Shown: positions 19,603 through 28,306, numbered from the stretch's first letter. The stretch is DNA of 64,000 nucleotides from Lysobacterales bacterium (GCA_019634735.1 JAHCAT010000002.1:228501-292500), one strand, 5' to 3'. The notes: generated from the sequence alone by a model not told the origin. Made by a program: numbers and translations.

Positions 19603-19631
19603 CTGACAAGCGCCCAGGGTTGCCTTGTCAG
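19603..19631. terminator. Hairpin between convergent genes
   Basis: CTGACAAG (19603-19610) and CTTGTCAG (19624-19631) form a perfect 8-bp stem around a 13-nt loop and overlap the stop codon of the minus-strand gene. There is no clear T tract. It probably acts in both directions. Confidence 0.5.
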
Positions 19632-22054
19632 GGCTGGCCGTCGTCTTGGACCGGATCGTCGGGCGTCGCGTCCGCTTCAACCGGGACAAGGTTCGGCTGC
19701 GCGCCCACCTCCAGGTCGCGCAACCAGCTCCAGTCGCAATGGGCATTGGCACCGGGGTGGAGCTCGATCCAGATGGTTCCCGGGGTCGACTGCTGCCAGT
19801 CCAGCGCCAGCCGTGCCGCGGCGTGCGAGGCGCCGTCCGTGAACGGGTTGATGGCCTGCACGGCCAGTTCGCTACCCAGTCGACCGTCCACGACGCGTAC
19901 CTGGATACCATCCGCGCCCGCGCACGCCGGTTCCTCCACGGCCGCGACCAGAATGCCCGCCTCCAGCGTGGCCCGCAGTGCGCCAGCCGGAACCGCCAGC
20001 TCGACCCGTGCCGGCGCGTGCAGGAACAGCGCCGGCCGGCCACGCACCTCGATGAAGGCCCGTTCGCCGGCGACCAGTCGCCGCGGCGCCGCCGCGAAGC
20101 CCGGATAGAGCAGGGCACGCATCGCCTGCTGGCGTTCCGCCTGCCCCGGATCGCCCAGGTCGATGCCGGTGAAGGCGATGCGAGCGTCAGCTGCGAAGTG
20201 CCTTGCCCGCGGGCCATCCTCGCCGATCAGCCGGATGCGTTCCACGCGTACGCCAGGAAGGCCCGCGTAAAGATCGACGAGACGTTCGGTGTTTTCCAGC
20301 AGGGGCGTCACCACGAACCCGGCGGGCAGCGCCGAACGCGGCAGTCGACGGGTCAGCACGGCATCGCCGATATCCATCTCGAGGAGCAGCGGCGGCTCGC
20401 GCAACAGCAGGCCGAACAGGCGGCCGGTCAGGCTCGGTCGCACCTCGATGTGGGCAAGCGTCGGTCCGGCAGCAAGCCGCGGCACCTCGATCCATTCCCC
20501 GACCGCAAGCGGGCGCCAGTTCTCCGGGCTTGGCGCAGGCTGGGCCGGGATCGCCGGTGCGTGCCGGCCCATGACAAGGAATCCGGACTCGCGATCGACC
20601 GGCTGATAGGCGCGCAGGGTGGCCGCCAGCGCCAGCGGATCCTCGCTGCTGGCCAGTCGGCCGTCGATAGGCTGCAGCTTGAGGAGGATGGCTTCGGGGG
20701 CGCGCGCCGGATCGAGCAGGTGCGCCTCATTGAGGCGCGCCAGGGTGTCGCTGTAGGCGCTGTAACTCTGGAACACCGGACGCGGGTGATAGTTGAGCCC
20801 GGCGGTCAGCGCCAGTCCCTGCTGCCAACCGTGCACGTCGACTCGCGCTTCGCCGAGCAGGCCACGGCTGCGGGGTAGATCCTGCGTTTCGAGATGCATC
20901 GTGAGGTGGCGCTGCTGTCTGCGCCGCGCCGCTGCCGGATCGGCCAGGTCGCCCAGGTTCTGGCGCAGGCGACCGGTCAGGTCGTCGAACGTCTGCGCTG
21001 GGGTGATCGGCGTGTTGGCCATGTAGCCGCACAGCGCCGCCAGGACCAGCCCCGCCACGGCGATCGGCAGGCGTCGAGCCGGTGCCAGCAGCGTCGACAG
21101 ATACAGCGCGGCTCCCGCCACGGCGGCGGCGAAGAAGGCGATGTGGCCTTCGGCGCGGGTGTAGCCGGCCCGCCAGGCCAGGAACACCAGGCCGCCGCAG
21201 GCCAGGGTGAGAAGTGCGCCGGCCAACTGGCCACGCTGCTGCCACAGCAACACGCACAGCACCAGGCCGATGGCGCACAGCAGCGCGAATCCGGAGGCGT
21301 CGGCGGCCCAGCCCATGCCCAGGCCCATGGTCACGCCGTAGTTCACGGCGACATCCCAGCCATTGCCCACGTAGCCGGCCAGCCCCGCCAGCGGCTGGCC
21401 AGCCAGCAGCCACAGCACCAGAAGTGCCAGAGGGATCGCCAGCGCCCATGCAAGGGCGTCGCGTCGGCGTTCCGTCCGAAGCAGGGCAATCGCGCCGACC
21501 AGCCAGAGCAGGGCGGCCGCGGGCAGGAAACTGAACTTGACCAGGGCCAGCCAGGCACACAGCACGGCGGCCGGAAGCAACCAGAGTGTCGCGCCCTGGG
21601 CTGCCGGCACCCGGATGCGGTCGGCAAGAAGCGATGGAACCAGGCCCAGCACCAGGAACCATGCGCCATCGCCCTGCAGGACCGGGGCAAGGCCGAGCAC
21701 CGCCAGCACCAGCAGGGCCAGGGCATGCCCTGGCAATCGCCATGCGGCTTGCGCCAGCACCGTGGTGGCCAGCGCCGCGAAGACCAGCATCGCCATCAGG
21801 AAGGGTCTGAACAGGTCTTCCTGGTAGACCATCCACGGGTGCACGATCGCCCAGGGGCCGTAGGTGAAGACCAGCTCGTGTCCGATCCGGGCGTCGGTGA
21901 GCCAGCCCCAGCCCATCACCATCAGCCAGGAGATGTCCAGATGCTCCCCGGCGGCGGGCATGCCTGTCTGGATCTGCACCAGGAAGAACAGGACGGCCAG
22001 CAGGGCGACGACCGGCAGGCGCCACCGGGCCGGACGGAGGGTGGTCGCGCTCAT
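19628..22054 (-). CDS. Large polytopic membrane protein, GT-C-like glycosyltransferase candidate
   Basis: An 808-aa protein. About eleven hydrophobic helices fill the first 390 residues; the last 410 residues form a soluble domain probably on the periplasmic side. The first loop, GEHLDISWLMVMGWGWLTDARIGHELVFTYGPWAIVH, resembles the acidic first loop and FTYGP motif of lipid-linked-sugar-dependent (GT-C type) membrane proteins. The start ATG shares ATGA with the stop of the upstream FAD oxidoreductase gene, so the two are translationally coupled. I infer glycan transfer to a periplasmic acceptor; the family is not firmly identified. Confidence 0.75.
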   Translation of the reverse strand: MSATTLRPARWRLPVVALLAVLFFLVQIQTGMPAAGEHLDISWLMVMGWGWLTDARIGHELVFTYGPWAIVHPWMVYQEDLFRPFLMAMLVFAALATTVLAQAAWRLPGHALALLVLAVLGLAPVLQGDGAWFLVLGLVPSLLADRIRVPAAQGATLWLLPAAVLCAWLALVKFSFLPAAALLWLVGAIALLRTERRRDALAWALAIPLALLVLWLLAGQPLAGLAGYVGNGWDVAVNYGVTMGLGMGWAADASGFALLCAIGLVLCVLLWQQRGQLAGALLTLACGGLVFLAWRAGYTRAEGHIAFFAAAVAGAALYLSTLLAPARRLPIAVAGLVLAALCGYMANTPITPAQTFDDLTGRLRQNLGDLADPAAARRRQQRHLTMHLETQDLPRSRGLLGEARVDVHGWQQGLALTAGLNYHPRPVFQSYSAYSDTLARLNEAHLLDPARAPEAILLKLQPIDGRLASSEDPLALAATLRAYQPVDRESGFLVMGRHAPAIPAQPAPSPENWRPLAVGEWIEVPRLAAGPTLAHIEVRPSLTGRLFGLLLREPPLLLEMDIGDAVLTRRLPRSALPAGFVVTPLLENTERLVDLYAGLPGVRVERIRLIGEDGPRARHFAADARIAFTGIDLGDPGQAERQQAMRALLYPGFAAAPRRLVAGERAFIEVRGRPALFLHAPARVELAVPAGALRATLEAGILVAAVEEPACAGADGIQVRVVDGRLGSELAVQAINPFTDGASHAAARLALDWQQSTPGTIWIELHPGANAHCDWSWLRDLEVGAQPNLVPVEADATPDDPVQDDGQP

Positions 22055-23364
22055 GCTGCGGCCTTTTGGTGCGACAGCGTCTGGGCGGCCAGTTCGCGGC
22101 CGACGCGCACGCTCTCGGAGATCGAGCGGTCTTCGGGGTAGTAGTAGGACGTGTCGGCCATGTACAGGCCGGCCAGCGGCGTGCGCATCGGCGGCAGCCG
22201 CCGCGCGAAGCCGGGCGGACAGACCGTCTGCGCGAACTCGTAGCGGTGGCAGTGGCTGGCCAGTATCCGGTCGGGCCGGAATGCCGGCTGCACCAGGGCC
22301 ATCGCCGCCAGCGTCTCGTCGATGAAGTCCTGTGCGGGTCGCCGGTAGCGTGGGTTGTCCGCCGCCATGTAGAACGGTGCGTACACGATGTGGCTGCCGT
22401 CGCCGGCATTGAGCGCGGAGTACTCGATCAGCCCCGGTATGGCGATGCGCGGGTCGTTGATGTTGAGCCAGAAGTTGCCGGTCAGCGGCTGGTCCAGCTT
22501 GATCACCACGCAGGCCACGGCGATGTTCTCGATCGCCTCGATGCTGCGCCGGAACGCCTCCGGCAGGCCCGGCGCCAGTCGCGGCACGTACTGCAGGGGC
22601 ACCGTCGAAAGCACCGCGGCGTGGCGGCGCGCTTCGCCGCCGACACGCAGGCCGGTGGCGCGGCCGGCGCCGTCGTCCAGCACCTGCTCGACGCCGGCGC
22701 GCAGGTGGATGCGGCCGCCCGCCGCCTCGATGCCTTGCGCCATGGCGTCGAGCAGCACCGCCGAACCCCCTTCGAGGTAGCCGAGGGTTTCCTGCATGAG
22801 GCTGCGCCGGGACAGGGCCACGCGCTTGATCCGCGTGCCCAGCCAGGCCGCCGAGAGCTGCTCGCTGCGCTCCTGGAACTTCAGCTCGAACAGGCTGCGC
22901 CAGAACAGGTCGTAGCCCTTCTCGCCCAGCCAGCGTTTCAGCCATGCCACGGCGCTGAAGTCCTCGTAGCGCGACCAGTCGCGCACCGACTTTGCGCGCA
23001 GCGCCATCAGGCCGTAGCGAAGCTTCAGTGGCAGGGAGGCCTGGTCGAAGCGCAGCAGGGCCAGCGGATTGCCCCAGGGGTACAACCGGCCGCGGCAGTA
23101 GAAACCCATCTTCGTATCGACCCAGCGCAGCCGGTCGGACAGGCCCAGTTCGGCGAGCAGGTCGAACAGCGGCCGGTCGGGTTTGCAGATGAAGTGGTAG
23201 TAGCGCTCCAGCGCCAGGCCGTCGAAATCGAAGGTCGCGCTCATCCCGCCGATGCGGTCGTCGCGTTCGTAGACATCGACGCCGTGGCCGCGGCGGGCAA
23301 GCTCAAGGGCGGCCATCAGGCCCATCGGGCCGGCGCCGATCACGGCGTAGCGGTCTGCGGTCAT
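22051..23364 (-). CDS. FAD/NAD(P)-dependent amine-oxidase-type oxidoreductase
   Basis: A 437-aa flavoprotein. The dinucleotide-binding motif VIGAGPMGLMAALELARRGHGVDVYERDDRIGGM is at the N-terminus, and a C-terminal FAD contact (LAGLYMADTSYYYPEDRSISESVRVGRELA) is present. It resembles protoporphyrinogen-oxidase/UDP-galactopyranose-mutase-like proteins found in polysaccharide loci. It is coupled by ATGA overlap to the GT-C-like membrane protein and divergent from gtrA-type 23460. Confidence 0.85.
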   Translation of the reverse strand: MTADRYAVIGAGPMGLMAALELARRGHGVDVYERDDRIGGMSATFDFDGLALERYYHFICKPDRPLFDLLAELGLSDRLRWVDTKMGFYCRGRLYPWGNPLALLRFDQASLPLKLRYGLMALRAKSVRDWSRYEDFSAVAWLKRWLGEKGYDLFWRSLFELKFQERSEQLSAAWLGTRIKRVALSRRSLMQETLGYLEGGSAVLLDAMAQGIEAAGGRIHLRAGVEQVLDDGAGRATGLRVGGEARRHAAVLSTVPLQYVPRLAPGLPEAFRRSIEAIENIAVACVVIKLDQPLTGNFWLNINDPRIAIPGLIEYSALNAGDGSHIVYAPFYMAADNPRYRRPAQDFIDETLAAMALVQPAFRPDRILASHCHRYEFAQTVCPPGFARRLPPMRTPLAGLYMADTSYYYPEDRSISESVRVGRELAAQTLSHQKAAA

Positions 23365-23459
23365 TCGGTGGCGGCTGGGCCTGAGGACCGCACAGGGTAA
23401 GGCATCGCCGGCCCGGCTTCATGCCCGGCCGGCGCCGGGCGGCACCGGCACGGGCGATA

Positions 23460-23897
23460 ATGCCGCTCCAGTCGCCATCGCGTCCTGTCGTGCCCTCGTC
23501 CCGGTTCCTGCGCTTTCTGCTGGTCGGTGGCTTCGCCGCCGCGGTCAACCTTGCGGCCGGCATCCTGCTGCGCCAGTGGCTGGGGTTCGCCCCGGCGGCG
23601 GTGATCGCCTACGCCATCGGCATGGCCACCGCCTTCGTGCTCAATCGCCTGCTGGTGTTCGCCGGCGCCGCCCGGCCGGTGCACGAGCAGGCCGCCTGGT
23701 TCGTTCTGGTCAACCTCGCCGGCGTCGCCCAGACCGTGCTGATCGGCCTGCTGCTGGCTCGCATCGTCCTGCCCTGGCTGGACTGGACCTGGCACACCGA
23801 CACCGTCGCCCACGCCGTCGGTATCGCCGTGCCGGTGGTCACCAGCTACCTGGGGCACAAGCACCTGAGTTTCCGGGGGGCGTCGTCCGGCGGGTGA
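23460..23897 (+). CDS. GtrA family membrane protein (polyprenyl-phosphate-sugar flippase type)
   Basis: A 145-aa protein with four hydrophobic helices and the GtrA signature FLRFLLVGGFAAAVNLAAGILLR ... YAIGMATAFVLNRLLVFAG ... VGIAVPVVTSYLGHKHLSFRG. GtrA proteins are implicated in moving polyprenyl-phosphate-linked sugars across the inner membrane; one (Rv3789) lies beside dprE1/dprE2 in mycobacteria. The start is uncertain: GATAAT at 23456-23461 overlaps the ATG and could be a -10, in which case the GTG at 23490 (VPSSRFLRFL) is the start. Confidence 0.88.
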   Translation: MPLQSPSRPVVPSSRFLRFLLVGGFAAAVNLAAGILLRQWLGFAPAAVIAYAIGMATAFVLNRLLVFAGAARPVHEQAAWFVLVNLAGVAQTVLIGLLLARIVLPWLDWTWHTDTVAHAVGIAVPVVTSYLGHKHLSFRGASSGG

Positions 23898-24201
23898 TGC
23901 CGCCGCCGGCCGGCGGCGTTGGTTGATAGGGGGGCGCGGCAGGGCTAAGTGGGACGGATTTGGCTTCGAGCCCATCGTCGACACCTCGTCCGATCGCTGG
24001 TGAAGGCGGGTATTGCCCCTTCCCTTCCGCCCAGGTTTCTGCGCCGATAGCTTTTCCCCTGGTTGTCGAGGCGCGGGAATGGGGTTAGGTGCACAATTGC
24101 GAAGGGTCCCAGCAGGCGGTGGCGGTGCGCTCGATAGCGAGCCCTACCCCGGGAACGCTGGGGCGAATCGCCTCAAAGCTTGGTGCTAGGAGTACTGGAC
24201 C
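23898..24201. other. Lower-GC spacer before orphan gene 24202
   Basis: 304 bp with no supported gene. It contains short blocks (CAGGCGGTGGCGG near 24106, CCCTACCCC near 24143, CTCAAAGCTTGGTG near 24173) that recur, in a different order, in the spacer before the next orphan gene. No integrase, attC site or IS end was recognised. Confidence 0.4.
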
Positions 24202-24483
24202 ATGGACCAAATGACGCTGGCCACGATCGTTCCAAGGCTCCCGTCTTTCGACCAGGACGACGAAATGGTGATCCACATGAGGCAGCCATGGTCGTTGTCG
24301 TCGGACTGCGAGGTTGTCTCACACGATGCCAAGGAGCGAGCAGAACAGGATGGCTTCGAATACTTCCTGGAAGTGGCAGTGGCACTGGAGGTGCTGGAGG
24401 GTTACGCTGATCGCGATCTTTCCTTGGACGAGCAGTCCGCGAGGCTGCTGTTCTACGCAGAGAATGATGCCTTCCTCGATTAG
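24202..24483 (+). CDS. Small acidic protein, function unknown
   Basis: A 93-aa acidic protein (FDQDDEMVIHMRQPWSLSSDCEVV ... GFEYFLEVAVALEVLEGYADRDLSLDEQSARLLFYAENDAFLD) with an AGGAG about 10 nt before the ATG. Codon use is less GC-biased than the surroundings. No family is recognised. Size, acidity and pairing with a DUF2247 gene are what one sees in arrays of orphan immunity genes, but no toxin is present. Confidence 0.65.
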   Translation: MDQMTLATIVPRLPSFDQDDEMVIHMRQPWSLSSDCEVVSHDAKERAEQDGFEYFLEVAVALEVLEGYADRDLSLDEQSARLLFYAENDAFLD

Positions 24484-24800
24484 CTTCCGGTAAACGGAGC
24501 GCAAGCGCCCGGCCGGATCCGGGCTCGCACCGGGGCCTGAACGCCGGGACGGCTTCGGTCCTTCGAGCCCTCCACCAGCTGAGCTCTCGTGCGGGGCGCT
24601 TGTCCCCTTCGAGTGGTCTTGCGGGATTTTCGGCTGCCGTTTCGTCGGGCCGATCGGCATTGACCTCCGTCGCTGCTGCGCAGCGCGCGCTCAAAGCTGG
24701 TGACGAGCATACTTCCCAGGTTCACGTTCCATAACGATCCCGCCAGGCGGTGGCGGCTTGTGCGAAAGTGCACCTTGACCCTACCCCTGTGAGCTGACCC
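24484..24800. other. Spacer between two orphan genes
   Basis: 317 bp with no supported gene. The second half repeats short blocks from the 23898-24201 spacer (CTCAAAGCTGGTG near 24691, CAGGCGGTGGCGG near 24742, CCCTACCCC near 24780). A 95-nt stretch at 24505-24599 has a tRNA-like D-arm string on the minus strand but does not fold as a tRNA. Confidence 0.4.
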
Positions 24801-25304
24801 ATGGACCTCGTCCGGCTCCGCATACCGTACGAATTTGTCTGCGAAAGGACGCGACCTAGCTGGCGCGACATTCGCTTCGGTCTGTTGAACGAACTTCTCG
24901 ATCCCAAGGCTCCCGTAGCGCTCGCTATCGAGCAGGTAGGTGAGGTTGAGGTGCCCGCTGCAGCGTTGGTCGAGCTCGCGGGAGCGGGTGAGAATGAGCC
25001 AACGTCCGAGCAGGTCAGGCGCCTTGCCGACAGCGAGCCCCTATGTTCCGAAGGCGGTGTTCGTGCCAAGTGGCTTTACCTCGTGCTCGCATGGGTCTAC
25101 GAGCATCGGAGTGAATACTCGGATCCGCTGAAATATGTGGAGGAGGTCTACGGGGACTTCGGCTATCCAGAGCAGATCGAGAGCTTCGTGAGGAACATGC
25201 CGATGGTTGGACCGGACCTTGGTAGCCGCGACGCCAACGAGCGTCGGCTGTTCGAGCGATGGAAGCAGTACTTGGACAAGATGGCGACGATCTATTCGGG
25301 GTAG
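24801..25304 (+). CDS. DUF2247 family protein, immunity-like
   Basis: A 167-aa protein. The C-terminal half (KWLYLVLAWVYEHRSEYSDPLKYVEEVYGDFGYPEQIESFVRNMPM) follows the DUF2247 pattern (DPL-x-x-VE-x-IYADFDYPEEI-x-x-F-x-x-MP), and SWRDIRFGLLNELLD near the start fits too. DUF2247 proteins are small cytoplasmic proteins often found in polymorphic-toxin immunity arrays. Lower GC content and absence of an operon suggest acquisition. No cognate toxin is visible within the window. Confidence 0.75.
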   Translation: MDLVRLRIPYEFVCERTRPSWRDIRFGLLNELLDPKAPVALAIEQVGEVEVPAAALVELAGAGENEPTSEQVRRLADSEPLCSEGGVRAKWLYLVLAWVYEHRSEYSDPLKYVEEVYGDFGYPEQIESFVRNMPMVGPDLGSRDANERRLFERWKQYLDKMATIYSG

Positions 25305-25397
25305 CCGGCAGTACTGCTGCTTCCTCGCACTTTTCGCGTTACCGTGCCCGAGTCTACGACGGTCAGAAGCCGGGTCCAGAAACCGGGGCAGGTCCAG

Positions 25398-26309
25398 CTA
25401 TCCCGAGCCATCATCGGGTGAGAGCTCATCGTGCAGGAGTGCATGCCACCGTTGTGCAGCCCTGCCTAGCGCCTCGGCTGCCGGTTCGTCGAAATGTGCG
25501 GTCATTGCGCCGGACACGCCGCTGCGCCGCGCCAGGTCGAGGTCGGTGAGGGTGCCGAGGTCGTCCTGCAGGGCCTTCAGCCGCCGCGTCTCGCGGGCCA
25601 GCGGCAGGTCGGGCAGCAGCGGGGTGAAGAACTCGCTGAGATAGCGCAGGGCCTTGAGGTCCTTGCGCAGGCGGTGGCGGGCGGCTTCGTCGAGGGCCGC
25701 CAGGTCCGGGTCGGCGCGGCGGGCGCGCTGCCAGGCGCGGTCCAGGGCATGACGAGCCAGGTCGGCTGCCGGGCCCTTGCGGCGGCGCCGGGCCTTGCCG
25801 CCGCGCCGACGCCACAGCGGGCCGGCGAACAGGTCGCGCACGCGGTCTGCGAAGGCCTGGGCGCGACGGGCGGTCAGGGCCTGGCGGGTCTGGGTGCGGA
25901 GCGCGGGAAGGGCGGGAAGGGGGTCAGGTTCACTTTCGCGTGAGCCGCTTAGGCCTGGCGAGCGCGCTGGGGAAAGTGAACCTGACCCCCTTCCCGACCC
26001 CGCCCTTCCCGCCAGCACGTCGGCATCGCGCAGCGGCCCGATCAACCGGAACAGCGCGCGCGCCTCCAGCTCGACCGGCAGCACCATGGCGAGGTCGAGG
26101 ATCGGCCGGAAGCCGCGCAGCGCGGTGCGCAGCCGGCGCAGCGCGACCCGGCTGCCGTGCGGGCCGCGCGGGTCGTCGCTGGCCATCAGCCCGGCCAGGT
26201 GGCGCTCGTAGTCGCCCAGGCAGGCGTCGATGACCTGCTGCAAGGCCTCGCCGGCGTCCATGCCCGGGTGCAGTTCGGGGAGGCTGTGACCGGTCGCGCG
26301 CGCTGACAT
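25398..26309 (-). CDS. CHAD domain protein with an in-frame element insertion
   Basis: A 303-aa helical CHAD protein, rich in conserved His/Arg/Lys (VALRRLRTALRGFRPI, LRDADVL, ARHRLRKDLKALRYLSEFF, LQDDLGTLTDL). CHAD domains bind polyphosphate. Between ADVLAG and LRTQTRQAL lies about 35 residues of Ser/Pro/Gly-rich sequence (GRGSGSLSPARSPGLSGSRE...) encoded by the inverted-repeat element at 25905-26010. It sits exactly where the family is normally continuous. The frame remains open and both CHAD halves look intact. Confidence 0.85.
   Translation of the reverse strand: MSARATGHSLPELHPGMDAGEALQQVIDACLGDYERHLAGLMASDDPRGPHGSRVALRRLRTALRGFRPILDLAMVLPVELEARALFRLIGPLRDADVLAGRAGSGRGSGSLSPARSPGLSGSRESEPDPLPALPALRTQTRQALTARRAQAFADRVRDLFAGPLWRRRGGKARRRRKGPAADLARHALDRAWQRARRADPDLAALDEAARHRLRKDLKALRYLSEFFTPLLPDLPLARETRRLKALQDDLGTLTDLDLARRSGVSGAMTAHFDEPAAEALGRAAQRWHALLHDELSPDDGSG
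25905..26010. repeat. Small inverted-repeat (REP/MITE-like) element inside the CHAD gene
   Basis: Left arm 25905-25937 and right arm 25972-26010 are inverted copies built on GGGGTCAGGTTCACTTTC, with GGGAAGGGCGGG extensions; the right arm has 5-6 extra bases. A 34-bp centre separates them. The arm core (AAAGTGAACCTGACCCC) looks like the dispersed palindromes mobilised by REP-associated transposases in Lysobacterales. No other copy was noticed in this window. Confidence 0.85.
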
Positions 26310-26475
26310 GCGGCGATGATGCCGCGCCGGTCTTCGCCGCGTGTTACCGCGGCATGACAGTCCGGCAGTGCGCCTCGAGGTCCCGCCCGATTCCCCCTCT
26401 GACCCAACCGCTGCCCGGAATACCCCTCCGTCCTCGCGCCCCTATTGCCACATCCCATGCCACGGCCGAGACTCC

Positions 26476-26602
26476 ATCCGGTCCCCGGTCCCCGGTCCCC
26501 GGTCCCCGGTCCCCGGTCCCCGAATCCCGAATCCCGAATCCCGAATCCCGAATCCCGAATCCCGAATCCCGAATCCCGAATCCCGAGTCCCGAGTCCCGG
26601 CT
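26476..26602. repeat. Mixed heptamer tandem array
   Basis: About six GGTCCCC units, then about nine GAATCCC units, then GAGTCCC units, all 7 bp and sharing a CCC core. The array lies between the CHAD gene start and the epimerase stop codon and ends 6 bp before that stop. It belongs to the same repeat class as those at 5.6 and 12.5-12.9 kb. Confidence 0.92.
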
Positions 26603-26607
26603 CCCCC

Positions 26608-27561
26608 TCACGTCCTCCGCAACACCACCCCGCTGTAGCGCGGATCACAGTAGCTCTCGCGCACCGCCTGCTCGAAGGGCGTCTGGCGGACGCCGAACAC
26701 GGCCTCGGTGTCGACGCCGGTGAAGCGGTCGCCGGCGCTGAGGGCGTCGAGCTGGGCGGCGGTGAACGGCGGGCGGCGGCTGAACAAGGCGTAGGTGCGC
26801 AGCAGCAGTCGGAACAGCGGGTAGGGGATGGGCACGATCAGGGTGCGCAGACCCTTGACGCGCTTGATGGTGCGGATGATGTCGATGTAGTCGATGCCGG
26901 TGTCGCCGCAGATGTCGTAGGCGGCGCCGTCGGGCCGCATCTCGATGCAGCGCACGATGCAACGGCAGAAGTCGCGCTCGTACAGGGGCTGGCGCAGGTA
27001 GCGACCGTCGCCGGGGATCGGGAACACCGGGGTGCGCGCCATGAAGCGCGACAGCCAGCCCAGGTGCTTGGGATCGAACCAGCCGAACATCAATGTCGGG
27101 CGCAGGATGCAGTGGCGCAGGCCGCTGGCCACGACCAGGGCCTCCTGGGCCTTCTTGGTGCGGGTGTAGTCGTCGTCGGCCACCGAGTTCACCACCGACG
27201 AGCTGATGTGCACCAGGTAGGGCACGCCGGCCGCCCGCGTCGCGGCCAGCACGTGGCGGGTGGCCTGCTCGTTGTTGCGCACGAACTCGTCCGGGTACTT
27301 GCCGGTGATCTGGGCGTGCAGCTGCACCACGCAGGCGGCGCCCTGGAAGTGCGCCTGCCAGTCGCCCGGTTCGGCGAGGTCGGACAGAACGCAGGTCACC
27401 TCCGGATGCAGGCGCTGCAGGATGGCCAGGTTATGGGCGTGCTTGTCGATCGCCACCAGGCGCGTCCAGCCCTGGGCCTTGAGCTCGACCACCAGGTTCT
27501 GGCCGACCAGGCCGGCTGCGCCGGTCAGCACCAGCGGCGCGTGCTTGTCGATCGCCGCCAT
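26608..27561 (-). CDS. NAD-dependent epimerase/dehydratase family protein
   Basis: A 317-aa extended SDR. The Rossmann motif is LTGAAGLVGQNLV; the active site is HISSSVVNSVADDDYTRTKKAQEALV (Ser, Tyr-x-x-x-Lys); RPTLMFGWFDPKHLGWLSRFMARTP and PIPGDGRYLRQPLYERDFCRCI are the substrate-side motifs. It is the last gene of the dprE-type operon, starting 2 bp after the dprE2-like stop. It could modify a nucleotide sugar or a lipid-linked sugar; substrate unknown. Confidence 0.88.
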   Translation of the reverse strand: MAAIDKHAPLVLTGAAGLVGQNLVVELKAQGWTRLVAIDKHAHNLAILQRLHPEVTCVLSDLAEPGDWQAHFQGAACVVQLHAQITGKYPDEFVRNNEQATRHVLAATRAAGVPYLVHISSSVVNSVADDDYTRTKKAQEALVVASGLRHCILRPTLMFGWFDPKHLGWLSRFMARTPVFPIPGDGRYLRQPLYERDFCRCIVRCIEMRPDGAAYDICGDTGIDYIDIIRTIKRVKGLRTLIVPIPYPLFRLLLRTYALFSRRPPFTAAQLDALSAGDRFTGVDTEAVFGVRQTPFEQAVRESYCDPRYSGVVLRRT

Positions 27562-27563
27562 GC

Positions 27564-28301
27564 TCAGAACTTCAGGCGCCGGAACACGAACTCGGGCAGC
27601 GCCTTGATCGCCGTCATCACCGGCCGCCAGAACCAGGGCAGATAGACCACGGCGCGGCGCCGCTCGACGGCGCGAACGATGCCGGCGGCGACCGCCTCCG
27701 GGCGCGCCCACAGCGCGCCCTTGGCGAAGGCCGCGGTCATCGGCGTGTCGACGAAGCCGGGCTTGATGGTCAGCACGTCGACGCCGGACCGGCCCAGGCG
27801 CTGGCGCAGGGCGCTGGCGTAGGCGCTGACCGCGGCCTTGGCGGCGCCGTAGATGGCGTTGCTGGCGCGGCCGCGGTCGCCGGCCACCGAGGAGATCACC
27901 GCCAGGGTGCCGTCGCCCTGTGCCTCCAGCAGGCCGGCCAGGCGGTGCATCAGGGCGATCGTGCTGCCGCCGTTGGTGGCGAAGTGCGCCATCGCCAGGG
28001 CGGCATCGCGGTCGCAGGCGGCGGCGTCGGGCAGGGTGCCGTGCGCCAGCAGGGCGATGTCGATGCCGCCCAGCGCCTGCCGTGCCGCCGCCAGCGCGGC
28101 CTCGTGACCGGCCAGGTCGTCGACGTCGAGCGTGCCGGTGTCGACGGCGCCGGCGCCGCGCACGCGCAGGTCGTCGGCCAGCGCCGCCAGCCGGCCGGGA
28201 TCGCGGCCGATGAGGTACAGCGCCGCGCCGCGCACCGCCCACTGCCGGGCGCAGGCGGTGGCGATCGCCGAGGTGGCACCGATGATCAGGATCTTCTGCA
28301 T
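27564..28301 (-). CDS. dprE2: DprE2-like short-chain dehydrogenase
   Basis: A 245-aa classical SDR. The cofactor motif IIGATSAIATACARQWA is at the N-terminus and the catalytic pair is in SNAIYGAAKAAVSAYASALRQRLG. Length and order after a DprE1 homologue match DprE2, which reduces the 2-keto intermediate of polyprenyl-phosphoryl-ribose to the arabinose epimer with NADH. It lies 5 bp downstream of the dprE1-like gene. On its own the sequence could be another SDR; context carries much of the call. Confidence 0.75.
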   Translation of the reverse strand: MQKILIIGATSAIATACARQWAVRGAALYLIGRDPGRLAALADDLRVRGAGAVDTGTLDVDDLAGHEAALAAARQALGGIDIALLAHGTLPDAAACDRDAALAMAHFATNGGSTIALMHRLAGLLEAQGDGTLAVISSVAGDRGRASNAIYGAAKAAVSAYASALRQRLGRSGVDVLTIKPGFVDTPMTAAFAKGALWARPEAVAAGIVRAVERRRAVVYLPWFWRPVMTAIKALPEFVFRRLKF

Positions 28302-28306
28302 GGCTG

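Noticed and set aside
24084..24090. GTTAGGT resembling an integron attC R' box
   Set aside because: No matching RYYYAAC partner and no attC-like folding in the neighbourhood, and no integrase gene.
24505..24599. tRNA-like sequence on the minus strand (GAGCTCAGCTGGTGGAG plus a 6-bp acceptor-like pairing)
   Set aside because: No proper anticodon stem-loop or standard D-stem can be formed and the T-loop is off consensus. At most a degenerate remnant.
24319..24660. 113-codon frame on the minus strand across the orphan gene
   Set aside because: Overlaps the better supported plus-strand gene at 24202, has a low-complexity start and no ribosome site.
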